Of a stretch of 64,000 nucleotides of DNA, positions 22,790 through 32,155 are shown piece by piece. The stretch comes from Karalla daura (lineage: Eukaryota; Chordata; Actinopteri; Chaetodontiformes; Leiognathidae), in contig CM055189.1 in assembly GCA_029224185.1 (NCBI GenBank), positions 27,961,457-28,025,456 on the forward strand, read 5' to 3'. The position numbers and the translations under genes were made by a program. A model generated the notes under the pieces. The model had not been told where the DNA came from, searched no databases, and was given only the letters and a program-made list of their open reading frames with translations. Numbering within the stretch: position 1 is the stretch's first letter; every line of letters starts with the position of its first letter.

Positions 22790-24760
22790 AACTGGTCTGA
22801 AGAAATGAACTGGTCACAGTAAATGAACTGGTCTGACGAAATGAACTGGTCTGAAGAAATGAACTGGTCACAGTAAATGAACTGGTCTGAAGAAATGAAC
22901 TGGTCGTAACAAATTAACTGGTCTGAAGGAATGAACTGGTCGTAACAAATGAACTGGTCTGAAGAAATGAACTGGTCGGGACAAATGAACTGGTCGGGAC
23001 AAATGAACTGGTCTGAAGGAATGAACTGGTCTGAAGAAATGAACGGGTCACGGCAACTGAACTGGTCTGAAGGAATGAACTGGTCTGAAGAAATGAACTG
23101 GTCGCGGCAAATGAACTGGTCTGAAGAAATGAACTGGTCTGACGAAATGAACTGGTCTGAAGGAATGAACTGGTTTGAAGGAATGAACTGGTCTGAAGAA
23201 AAGAACTGGTCGGGGCAAATGAACTGGTCTGAAGGAATGAACTGGTCTGAAGGAATGAACTGGTTTGACGAAATGAACTGGTCTGAAGAAATGAACCGGT
23301 CGCGGCAAATGAACTGGTCTGAAGAAATGAACTGGTCTGAAGAAATGAACTGGTCGGGACAAATGAACTGGTCTGAAGGAATGAACTGGTCTGAAAGAAT
23401 GAACTTGTCTGACAAAATGAACTGGCCACGGCAAATGAACTGGTCTGAAGGAATGAACTAGTCTGAAGAAATGAACGGGTCACGGCAACTGAACTGGTCT
23501 GAAGGAATGAACTGGTCTGACGAAATGAACTGGTTGCGGCAAATGAGCTCGTCTGAAGGAATGAACTGGTCTGACGAAATGAACTGGTCTGAAGGAATGA
23601 ACTGGTCGTAACAAATGAACTGGTCTGAAGGAATGAACTGGTCGTAACAAATGAACTGGTCTGAAGAAATGAACTGGTCGGGACAAATGAACTGGTCTGA
23701 AGGAATGAACTGGTTTGAAGGAATGAACTGGTTTGAAGGAATGAACTGGTCTGAAGAAAAGAACTGGTTGGGACAAATGAACTGGTCTGAAGGAATGAAC
23801 TGGTTTGAAGGAATGAACTGGTCTGACGAAATGAGCTGGTCTGATGAAATGAACTGGTTGTAACAAATGAACTGGTCTGATGAAATGAACTGGTCGTCAC
23901 AAATGAACTGGTCTGAAGAAATGAACTGGTCGGGACAAATGAACTGGTCTAAAGGAATGAACTGGTTTAAAGGAATGAACTGGTCTGAAGAAATGAGCGG
24001 GTCGCGGCAAATGAACTGGTCTGAAGGAGTGAACTGGTCTGACGAAATGAACTGCTCGCGGCAAATGAACTGGTCTGAAGGAATGAACTGGTCTGAAGGA
24101 ATGAACTGGTCTGAAGAAAAGAACTGGTCGGGACAAATGAACTGGTCCGAAGGAATGAACTGGTCTGAAGGAATGAACTGGTCTGACGAAATGAACTGGT
24201 CTGATGAAATGAACTGGTTGTAACAAATGAACTGGTCTGATGAAATGAACTGGTCGTAACAAATGAACTGGTCTGAAGAAATGAACTGGTCGGGACAAAT
24301 GAACTGGTCTAAAGGAATGAACTGGTTTGAAGGAATGAACTGGTCTGAAGAAATGAACGGGTCGCGGCAAATGAACTGGTCTGAAGGAATGAACTGGTCT
24401 GACGAAATGAACTGCTCGCGGCAAATGAACTGGTCTGAAGGAATGAACTGGTCTGAAGGAATGAACTGGTCTGACGAAATGAACTGGTCTGAAGAAATGA
24501 ACTGGTCGCGGCAAATGAACTGGTCTGAAGAAATGAACTGGTCTGACGAAATGAACTGGTCTGACGAAATGAATGGGTCGTAACAAATGAACTGGTCTGA
24601 AGCAATGAACTGGTCTGAAGCAATGAACTGGTCTGAAGAAATGAACAGGTCGCGGCAAATGAACTGGTCTGAAGGAATGAACTGGTCTGACGAAATGAAC
24701 TGGCCGCGGCAAATGAGCTCGTCTGAAGGAATGAACTGGTCTGACAAAATGAACTGGTCG
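22790..24760. repeat. 18-bp minisatellite, right block (about 109 copies)
   Basis: Same ATGAACTGGTC-based unit and the same variant set as 14214-16430, in the same orientation. A 360-bp (20-unit) higher-order period is visible: a distinctive run near 23853-24000, including GTTGTAACAA and AGCGGGTCGCGG variants, recurs at about 24213-24360. Stop-free variants give long false reading frames on both strands. The array starts directly outside the leader side of the BEL/Pao element and ends at unique sequence (24761). Confidence 0.95.
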
Positions 24761-25299
24761 GGTGAGCGAGAGCAAGATCTGCGAACCAGACAAATGAACA
24801 GATCAGACAATTGAGACAAAGTGAGACAATTGAAACAAAAAGTAACATGTAATAATAAAAAAAAATGTACATGGTGTATTTTCTTTGTCCAAAATGTGGC
24901 ATTATTAGTATTATTACTACTACTATTATTACTATTACTATTATTATTATTATTATGGTGATATGATGGTGATGATGTTATGTTATTATTTTATGGCAGA
25001 GTATAACACAATGAACATACTGATATAATTTTCAAAAGTATTTATTTATAAACACACTTTACACAATACATTATACACATCTACAAGAACTGAGAACCAC
25101 AAATTCTGACTTCATGAGTGAATAACTTATGTCGGGTGTCACGTTACAAATGAATGAATATCAGATATCAGACATTACTCGTTTCCTGATTCGTCTCTCA
25201 GCCCGCTCCCAGTAGCGGAGCTACAGCTGTCACGTGACAAAAGAACCCGAGGCCTTCTATATATATCTATGGACCTGAGGACACACTGATGAGTGACTC
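24761..25299. other. Unique AT-rich sequence with an ATT microsatellite
   Basis: No gene seen. Positions 24901-24956 are an imperfect ATT/ACT trinucleotide microsatellite, followed by a short GAT-rich stretch. The rest is AT-rich up to about 25150 and then mixed. No ORF of interest and no recognised repeat family. Confidence 0.6.
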
Positions 25300-25800
25300 T
25301 GAAACTAATTTTTCCTGTTTCCGGTCCTGCTGACTTGTGCTGGGCGGTTCAGGACTCATCTGGGTTAATCACCCGGATCCTTTAAATGACTCATGAGTCA
25401 TGAATCCGAGGTCTCCATTGAACCGGATCCGCCGGGTCCTAAGCGACAGTAATGAGTGGATCTACTGGTTAAACACACCCGGGTCTGTAACAGGTGCATT
25501 AATACGGATCCGGTGAGACCTGAGTCATAAACCGCTAACCGATTTTGCTGTTATGCCTATGTTTAAGTTTTGTATTATTTTTGGTGTGTTTAAATAAACA
25601 TTTCTCTTGTTTTTAACCTTAGTTTTATTTAAAAGTGATTCATTCCGATCACAAGGCACTTTACTTTCTCTTTAGTAATACTGACTCAAGTGACTCAAGT
25701 GACTCGCAGATCTGGATCAGTTCAGTGAGTGACTCAGAGGGATCCGAATCCTTAAAAGGATCCGAGTTATACAGCTCTACTGCTGACTGAGCTTATGCAG
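25300..25800. other. GGATCC/TGACTCA motif-dense segment, possibly a hAT-like remnant
   Basis: GGATCC or GGATC recurs at least six times and TGACTCA/TGAGTCA motifs cluster, including the perfect palindrome TGACTCATGAGTCA near 25387-25400 and three closely spaced GACTC copies near 25684-25705. Dense short direct and inverted motifs of this kind occur at the subterminal ends of DNA transposons such as hAT, but I could not find matching terminal inverted repeats or an 8-bp duplication. No coding frame. Confidence 0.3.
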
Positions 25801-26389
25801 CTGCCTGCCATGTGGCGAGAGAAGGAACTGCATGAAAATGAATGAATTGCTCACTGAGAGCACTCATTACTCCCAAGTCATTTGAAAGATTCGTTCATTT
25901 CGAACGAATCGCTCACGAGCGACACATCACTATTTTAATTTCAACCGATTTTCAAACAGTTTGGTTTGTTATAAACATCAAACATGAATTTATGATACTG
26001 CATAGTAATGTTGAATTTTATGCCCTAAAAATAGATTAATGTTCAGAAATAGGTAGACTACAGTGTTTCCTATCACAAACAGGCCTTAAGAAAGGCTGCA
26101 TGTTGACATGCATGTTGACCGCATACCAGTACTTATGAATTGATGTCTTGACACAAACAACAATTCACATCCATACTTCTAGTTTTGAATGAAATTTTTT
26201 TTACATGTGTCAGGGCTGCAGTGGATGCCAAAGTTAAATGAACAGCTTACCCACCTCCGAAACATTGATACTTCATCTCCACAGACTCCATGGAAATCAA
26301 CTCACTAACACATACACTTCAATTACATTTAAAGTCAGATTTAACTTAAACGCCTAAACATTACACAATAACCTAAGCAATTATGTACA
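25801..26389. other. Unique sequence without a recognised gene
   Basis: Contains a spaced inverted repeat around 25887-25910 (GATTCGTTC...GAACGAATC) but no convincing gene, element ends or RNA. The remainder is AT-rich. Confidence 0.5.
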
Positions 26390-26540
26390 TTATATACACA
26401 TACACATATACACATGCATTACATACATTTACACATACATTACACACACACGCACACACATACATATACGTTACACACACACATACACACATACATTACA
26501 CACACACACACACACATACACAACACACTCACACACACAC
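26390..26540. repeat. CA/TACA microsatellite
   Basis: Imperfect (TACACA)n and (CA)n tract, interrupted several times by ATTACA. The minus-strand Val-Cys frame through it is a repeat artefact. Confidence 0.9.
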
Positions 26541-26548
26541 ACTGGGCT

Positions 26549-26783
26549 GAGGGGTCCTCTGTCCTCATGTCTCAGACTTTGAGGTTTTTCTGAAACCTTG
26601 AGGTTGCTCATGTGCTTGAAGATGAAGGGGTTGTTGATGCTGATGGCCATCATGAGCTTGTTGTTCATGGCGTTGATGTAAGTCTGGTAGACTGCCATGC
26701 ACTTCCTGGCCAGAAATGAGGCTTAGCAGATGGGAATGTCATGGAGCTCTGGGTGGTTCTGCCAGTTCTCATCTGAGATTGAG
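26549..26783 (-). pseudogene. Unidentified coding fragment flanked by CA-rich direct repeats
   Basis: On the minus strand the segment reads like an exon: about 30 codons of ordinary protein (from an Ala-Arg-Lys-Cys just before 26698 through YINAMNNKLMMAISINN), interrupted upstream by a TAA. I do not recognise the gene. The segment is bracketed by near-identical direct repeats, a CA run ending CACTGGGCT (26541-26548) on the left and a CA run ending GCACTGGGCT (26784-26805) on the right. This looks like an insertion with a target duplication or a local duplication. No poly(A) tail is seen, so a retrocopy is unproven. Confidence 0.35.
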
Positions 26784-26805
26784 ACACACACACACGCACT
26801 GGGCT

Positions 26806-27180
26806 AATGCCCTTTGAAAAGCTCCTTATTATCTTATATTACCTTAAAATGCAGATCTTGGTTAAAAATATTATTTTTATGTCAGTTCTGGATTGTGATT
26901 GTAAAGGAAATGGAAATGTATTTGTGAAAAGGAAGCTGTGTACAAGAAATTTATTTTGTAGGGTTTTGAATTGTTTAAATGACAGAAAGTACTGCTGGCT
27001 TAATTAGAAAATGGACAGACAATGAATGGCATGAAATGTTAAATAAAGACAGTGATATTGTACAGGAAAAGCCACGTTTCCCATGTCATCCTTTTCCATC
27101 TCTCATTACTGAAACTAACACCCACAACTGTCCTCCACCAATGGTCAAAACGTAACAGAAATACATTAATTTAAAATCAA
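26806..27180. other. Unique AT-rich sequence without a recognised gene
   Basis: Short frames up to 66 codons only, no family resemblance and no repeat structure. Confidence 0.5.
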
Positions 27181-27240
27181 AATCTCTTCAAGGGGGGCAC
27201 TGTAAAAAAAGTCTTTATGTCCCGTCATTGACATAGTGTC

Positions 27241-27638
27241 TGACGTCAGATGACGCTGGTAGCTCTGTCAGCATAGCACAGCTCAGTGTGTGTCAGTGAC
27301 ATTTCTGGCAGTTTTGAAAAAAACTACCAGTCCATATATAGGGCAGTTATGCACAGACTGCCCCATGGTGTCAGGAGTTGTCATAGATCCGTGTCCTGTG
27401 TTATATCGACTGGAAGGTCTTATTTTCTCACCTGAGAAGGACTCCTAGTGTTTCTCATAAAGCAGCGCGGCCGCCATTTTGGGAATTGCAATGGCTCAGT
27501 GCCGCCGCCATTTTAGTAGTGGCAACGCGGCAGTGCTGCCGCCATCTTGGAATGGGTGCACCGCTGCAGAGCATTGACATAATAAAAGAATAGACGCCGC
27601 ATTGGCTGCCGGGACTTGAGAAATGCGGCCGCCATCTG
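27241..27638 (+). promoter_or_regulatory. Promoter-like region with CRE and a YY1-type site array
   Basis: Upstream of the THAP start codon lie a perfect CRE core TGACGTCA (27241-27248) and CCGCCATTTT at 27471-27480 and 27505-27514, then CCGCCATCTT at 27539-27548 and the weaker CCGCCATCTG at 27629-27638. The first three are exactly 34 bp apart and lie in a diverged 34-bp triplicate. CCGCCATNTT is the known core recognised by the zinc-finger factor YY1, usually near transcription starts. The segment is GC-rich compared with its surroundings, as expected of a vertebrate promoter. Binding is inferred, not shown. Confidence 0.5.
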
Positions 27639-27670
27639 GAGGAGGTCTCGAGTGAAAACAAAGTGGCAGC

Positions 27671-28182
27671 ATGCCTGTGCACTGTGCCGCATATAACTGC
27701 CAAACTCGGAAAACTGTTGAAAACGTGGCTTGTGGAATTACTTTTCACAAGTACAATTGAAAATTATTTTCGGTTGTAATTTGTGAATAGAATATTACTG
27801 TACTGTATTTATGTCCAGCCGAAAAATCTGACTGCTGACTCTGAGTTGCAGGACGATAATACAAAGACGTACATACGATTATTAGGAACTAGGAAGAAAG
27901 GGTGTAGTAAAAATAGGAAGAAGGTAAATAAGCTTGGCTTCCTTTGTAAAATGTTTCTCATGTCTGTCATGTTTGCAATGTTTTCATTTTGAATGTTTTT
28001 CGAAAGACAGAGACACCAGGTAGAAGTGAGAAGTGGCTTTGAAGAGGGAAAGATTCACAAGTGATTCAACTGTGCTTGCCAGTGAACATTTTAAGCATAA
28101 GGATTTTGAAAGAGGTCAGATTGTCTGACTCAGAGATCGTGTTATTCTATCCATCTTCAGCTTCTCACCTCATCTCCAAAGA
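27671..28182 (+). pseudogene. THAP-domain gene, first two exons, inactivated
   Basis: The ATG at 27671 opens a typical THAP start with the first two zinc ligands (MPVHCAAYNC) and continues to GITFHK, near a possible donor (GTACAA), before a stop. After about 240 bp the second half of a THAP domain appears: FSKD at 27997-28008, then EVALKRERFTSDSTVL, SEHFKHKDFERGQIV and IFSFSPHLQR, ending at 28182 directly before a consensus donor GTATGT. Three in-frame stops interrupt exon 2 (TAG and TGA near 28021-28032, TGA near 28126), and the third zinc ligand is lost (Ala in VLASEHF where the family has Cys). THAP domains are C2CH DNA-binding modules found in host regulators and P-element-like transposases. 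What followed exon 2 is replaced by a microsatellite, so the source gene cannot be told. Confidence 0.78.
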
Positions 28183-28289
28183 GTATGTATACAGCTTCTC
28201 TTTGGCATTAGACTATTCGCATTCATAAAGGTAAATATTCTGTAATCAATCGCAGGGTGAGATGCTCTCTCTCTCTCTCTCTATCCATC

Positions 28290-28474
<185 letters not shown>

Positions 28475-28549
28475 GAGGCATTTCCCCTCCCAATTTATTA
28501 TCCAGGCTTTGTTCTAGTCACTAATGGTTGTCAGTTTTTTGTTTTTAGA

Positions 28550-29150
28550 GGTCAGAGGAGAATGGCCAGACTGGTTCGAGCTGATAGAAAGGCAACAGTG
28601 ACTCAAATAACCACCCGTTACAACCAAGGTAGGCAGAAGAGCATCTCTGAACGCACAGTACATCGAACTTTGAGGCAGAGGGGCTACAGCAGCAGAAGAC
28701 CACGCCGGGTGCCACTCCTTTCAGCTAAAAACAGGAAACTGAGGCTACAATTTGCACAAGCTCATCAAAATTGGACAATAGAAGATTGGAAAAATGTTGC
28801 CTGGTCTGATGAGTCTCAGTTTCTGCTGCGACATTCGGATGGTATGGTCAGAATTTGGCATCAGAATTAGGCCCCTTGGTATCAATTGAGCATCGTTGGA
28901 ACGCCACAGCCTACCTGAGTATTGTTGCTGACCATGTCCATCCCTTTATGACCACAATGTACCCAACTTCTGATGGCTGCTTTCAGCAGGATAATGCGCC
29001 ATGCTGGAATCATCTCAGACTGGTTTCTTGAACATGACAATGTTCACTGTACTCAAATGGTCTCCACAGTCACCAGATCTCAATCCAATAGAGCATCTTT
29101 GGGATGTAATGGAATGGGAGATTCGCATCATGGATGTGCAGCCGACGAAG
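28550..29150 (+). pseudogene. Tc1-like transposase, internally deleted and frameshifted
   Basis: The first part (to about 28868) encodes the helix-turn-helix end and the start of the catalytic domain: TVHRTLRQRGY, RRPRRVPLLS and the first catalytic Asp in WSDESQFLLRH. A deletion then removes the segment up to LGPLVSIEHRWNATAYLS (about 28869-28920). The second Asp lies in QQDNAP (about 28990), after which a frameshift occurs. The last block, SPDLNPIEHLWDV, with the third acidic residue, lies in another frame near 29075-29110. The family cuts and pastes at TA. No terminal inverted repeats are visible: the left end runs into the microsatellite and the right end into AT-rich DNA. Confidence 0.85.
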
Positions 29151-29469
29151 ATGGATGAATGGATATTTATCTCTTTCTCCCTATATATATATTCATGTTT
29201 ATATATCTATCTATATATACATTTATAAATGTATTCATATATTGCTTAATTTTTTAACTCATTAAACAAGCTGAATAGTACTTTTACGGCCACGGTCTGC
29301 TTCTACATTGTGTTTTGAGAAATACCTCCCATATATTAGAATATTCTAATACTGTTAAGCCCACTTTGAATATCAATATAAGTCATACAAAGTGTCCTGT
29401 GTCATAACTAGATATATGACGTTTGCATAGTTATGAAGAGTTATGATTCATTGTCAATGATTCATTGTC
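29151..29469. other. AT-rich unique sequence
   Basis: Tracts of TATATATA-like sequence (29180-29250) and no recognisable gene or element. Confidence 0.55.
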
Positions 29470-30362
29470 GTCATCACCCGGGATCCCGACCCCAAGCGGG
29501 ACAGCCCATTCCCACGATTGGGGTGCGAGCTGCCACCGGGGTTGCCCACACTGACTTGTAAAAAAAACTACAGATAAAGAGTGTTGTTCCCAAGCCGAGA
29601 TCATAAGCATCGCTGGAAGTGCCTGGGAGAGCCCATTCCCATGATCTGGGGTGCGATCCACAACCGAGATGGCCCACTCTGACTTGTATAACCAATTCCC
29701 GAAGAAGCGCGTTGTCCCCGAGCCGAGATCATAACCATAGCTGGATGTGCCTGAGCACGAAAACCCGTACCTGTCGTCCTCACCCGGAATCCCGACCCCA
29801 AGCAAGAGAGCCCATAACCACGATCTGAGGTGCGAGTCGCCACCGGGGTGGCCCACACTCACTGGTATAACAAACCCCAATGAAGGGTGCAGTCCTCGAG
29901 CCAAGATAATAAGTCTCACTGGGGGTGCTTGTGCACGACCACCCTGTAACTGTCATCTTTGCCCGGTATCCGACCCCGAGCGGGAGAGCCCATCACCACG
30001 ATCTCGAGTAAGCCGCCAGCGGGGTGCCCACGCTCCATGGAAAAACATACCCCGATGAAGCGTTTTGTCCTCGAGCCAAGATCATAAGCCTCGCTGGGGG
30101 TGCCTGAGCGCGACCACCCAGAACCTGTCGTCTTTGCCGGGGATCCTGACCCCAAGCAGGAGAGCCCACTCCCACGATCTCGGGTAAGCCGCCACCAGGG
30201 TGGCCCACACTCCCTGGAAAAACATACCCCGATAAAACATGTTGTCCTCGAGCCGAGATCATAAGCATCGCTGGACGTACCTGAGCACGACAACCCCGTA
30301 CCTGTCGTCCTCACCCGCGAACCCGACCCCAAGCAGGACAGCCAATTCCCACGATCTGGAAA
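29470..30362. repeat. Degenerate tandem repeat, period about 177 bp, about five copies
   Basis: The landmark GAGCCGAGATCATAAGC, in diverged forms, recurs near 29596, 29722, 29897, 30072 and 30249, with spacings of about 126 (one truncated unit), 175, 176 and 177 bp. A second landmark, GGATCCCGACCCCAAGC and variants, keeps the same spacing. Units are GC-richer than the surroundings and clearly diverged from one another. Family not recognised. Several mid-sized frames here change register between units and are not coding. Confidence 0.85.
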
Positions 30363-30363
30363 T

Positions 30364-30618
30364 CTAGCCCAGATACGTTGGCCTAGAAACTTCATTTAAA
30401 CTTCCAAACGCAGGAAAATTTGTTCTCTCCGGCTGTACCTGACAGTATGACGATACCTTGTATCGTTTTTCATCCAGGTCCTGTCTAAGACATGTGGGTT
30501 TGGCATTTTCAATGCAGATAGAGTGCGGGATCTCCAGTTTTGACTCGTTACTGTCAGCAAATGATCCAAGCTGGACACCAACAAAACAAACAACAAAAGA
30601 CAATAAAATCAATATCAA
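30364..30618 (-). CDS. Small ORF with a signal-peptide-like start, unidentified
   Basis: 84 codons on the minus strand. The start (about 20 residues of Ile, Leu, Val and Phe, ending GSFA) looks like a cleavable signal peptide, followed by a hydrophilic region with three Cys. No family is recognised and the frame ends close to the 177-bp repeat. It could be the first exon of a secreted protein or a chance frame. No splice donor or promoter is convincing. Confidence 0.2.
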   Translation of the reverse strand: MILILLSFVVCFVGVQLGSFADSNESKLEIPHSICIENAKPTCLRQDLDEKRYKVSSYCQVQPERTNFPAFGSLNEVSRPTYLG

Positions 30619-30717
30619 TCACTACACAGCCTTTTATGTCTTTCCTCAACTCCAAGTCAAACTTGGCATACTGACCACATTTTAGGAAGGACTAAGGATT
30701 TAATATGACATCTCCAT

Positions 30718-31118
30718 CAGGGGATCTCAACTGGTCTCACTCTGGGACCCACATTTTCCCATGGTCATTCAGTCGCGACCCACTTTGATAGAATTCAAAC
30801 CAAGCAAGTGTATTTTTTTTTGAGTTTTGATGGTTTCATGCTCTCGTTTGCCAGCACTTCACCACATACAGTCCAACACACTGGGGTCTCTGGCCCTTAC
30901 TATCCTCAACATATGAAAAAAGTGAGCATCAATCAAATTGTAGTTACTTACCATGGTTAGCGCACCTCGGCGGCTGAACTCTGACTGGTGCTTTTCAAAT
31001 AAGATATTTTTCAAAATAAAAGACCAAAATGTCCAACATCAGACTATTGATTTTTCTGAAACCAGCTGTCTGCGACCCATCCAGAACAGGTCCATGACCC
31101 ACCAGTTAAAAACCACTG
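30718..31118. mobile_element. hAT-type MITE (401 bp)
   Basis: Begins CAGGGGATCTCAACTGGT and ends ACCAGTTAAAAACCACTG, imperfect terminal inverted repeats of the CAGNGG form used by hAT transposons. It is flanked by the 8-bp duplication ATCTCCAT (30710-30717) and ATCTACAT (31119-31126), 7 of 8 matching, the length hAT transposases make. The interior has no transposase, so it would have moved in trans. Confidence 0.85.
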
Positions 31119-31266
31119 ATCTACATCACAGTCAGCATCATTGTGCTTTAATTGTCTTAAAGTACTTTCTTGCACGCTAACAAAACCCTAATTCACTGTG
31201 GTTATAGAAATATATCCATATATATTATATATATATCGGGACTCTGGCTTGGAGGATTTGAACAGA

Positions 31267-31741
31267 AAAACTTGACTGTTATCTGAAATATTTTGACAGC
31301 AGGTCCTTTGACTGAACGTGTTTGTCCCCAAGGTGACTGGGGAGCGAACAAGAAAAAAAACAACTTACAAACATAGAAATTGATTCAGTGGGTTGGAAAA
31401 ACCTTAGAACCAGGTTTGAATAGAGATAAACAGAGCAGGACTCAGATCGGTGCAATGTCAGATATCAAAACATCTGAGGAAAGTTCTCGTCATCGTCCTG
31501 TCTGTGAGTTGAGGTCTCAGCAAACTGACTGCATATTTACAAATTTCTATCAATATACTGTCAATACTCAACATGTTTGTGTTTTGCCTACATATTGTGT
31601 AAAACTCACTTTTTTAGGGCAGTTTTTCTTGTAGTTCACCTCTTTTGACTGGCTGTGTTTGTTTCCCAAGGAAAACGGGTGACAAACAAGAAATAAACAA
31701 CTTACAAACATAGAAACTGATTCAGTGGGTTGGAAAAACCT
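31267..31741. repeat. Diverged direct duplication, offset about 333 bp
   Basis: A segment with AACAACTTACAAACATAGAA and GATTCAGTGGGTTGG at 31361-31405 recurs at 31698-31740, and weaker similarity extends back to about 31267 and 31600. The second copy is cut at 31741 by the LTR of the gypsy element. The sequence is otherwise unrecognised. 31127-31266 is AT-rich and empty. Confidence 0.7.
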
Positions 31742-32155
31742 TGTCACAATCAGCAGAGGAACCCAAAAGCACAAGTAAGAGTCACAGGTTTGAGGGAAGA
31801 GACGTTTACTTGGTCCAATAACAGGCAAGGTCAAAACTGGGAGATCAACTGGCAGACAGAACAGACTAGGAGCAGGCAAAAATCCAAAAATCTAGGCAGG
31901 CAGAAACAGGGTCGAGGCTCGAGGATGCAAGAACAGGAATCGCTGGAGAGTTTGGCGTAGGAGCACAAGACAATCTGGCATGGACAAGGTGGAGAAGCAT
32001 GATGCGGCGTGATGAGGAAACAGGCTGCAGGTGGAGAGATGGGTGGGGAGAACCAGGTGAGAGCAATGAGCAAATGGCATGGGAGAGAGGTGGGATCTGC
32101 AATGACAGAAGAGTTAGTGACTGATGGAAATAGAAAAAACATTGGCTATGTTACA
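31742..32155 (-). repeat. 3' LTR of the gypsy element (414 bp)
   Basis: Runs from TGTCACAATC to CTATGTTACA on plus, so both ends are TG/CA. The pol stop codon TAA (32153-32151) lies within the first bases of the LTR on the coding strand, a layout common in fish gypsy elements. Confidence 0.85.

Larger units (their letters stand above)
16431..22790 (-). mobile_element. BEL/Pao LTR retrotransposon, decayed
   Basis: Minus-strand element with gag, CCHC knuckle, aspartic protease, RT, RNase H and integrase in the BEL/Pao order and with family-typical motifs. A leader/U5-like region lies at 22184-22344, upstream of the gag start, and an AATAAA on the minus strand at 22350-22345 would suit the R region of a 5' LTR. 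The outer limit of that LTR cannot be fixed, because the 18-bp minisatellite starts at 22790. On the other side the pol frame runs straight into the second minisatellite block, and no matching 3' LTR follows it. At least three in-frame stops or frameshifts in gag-protease and two frameshifts in pol make it non-functional. Confidence 0.85.

Noticed and set aside
22250..24790. Treating both minisatellite blocks plus flanks as the paired LTRs of the BEL/Pao element
   Set aside because: Sequences beyond the two blocks (14100-14213 and 22351-22789 or 24761-24900) do not match each other, and no TG...CA ends or target duplication could be found. Kept only as a hypothesis.
29431..30395. Gly/Ser-rich frames of 70-160 codons on both strands in the 177-bp repeat
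   Set aside because: They shift register between units and reflect tandem repetition rather than coding.
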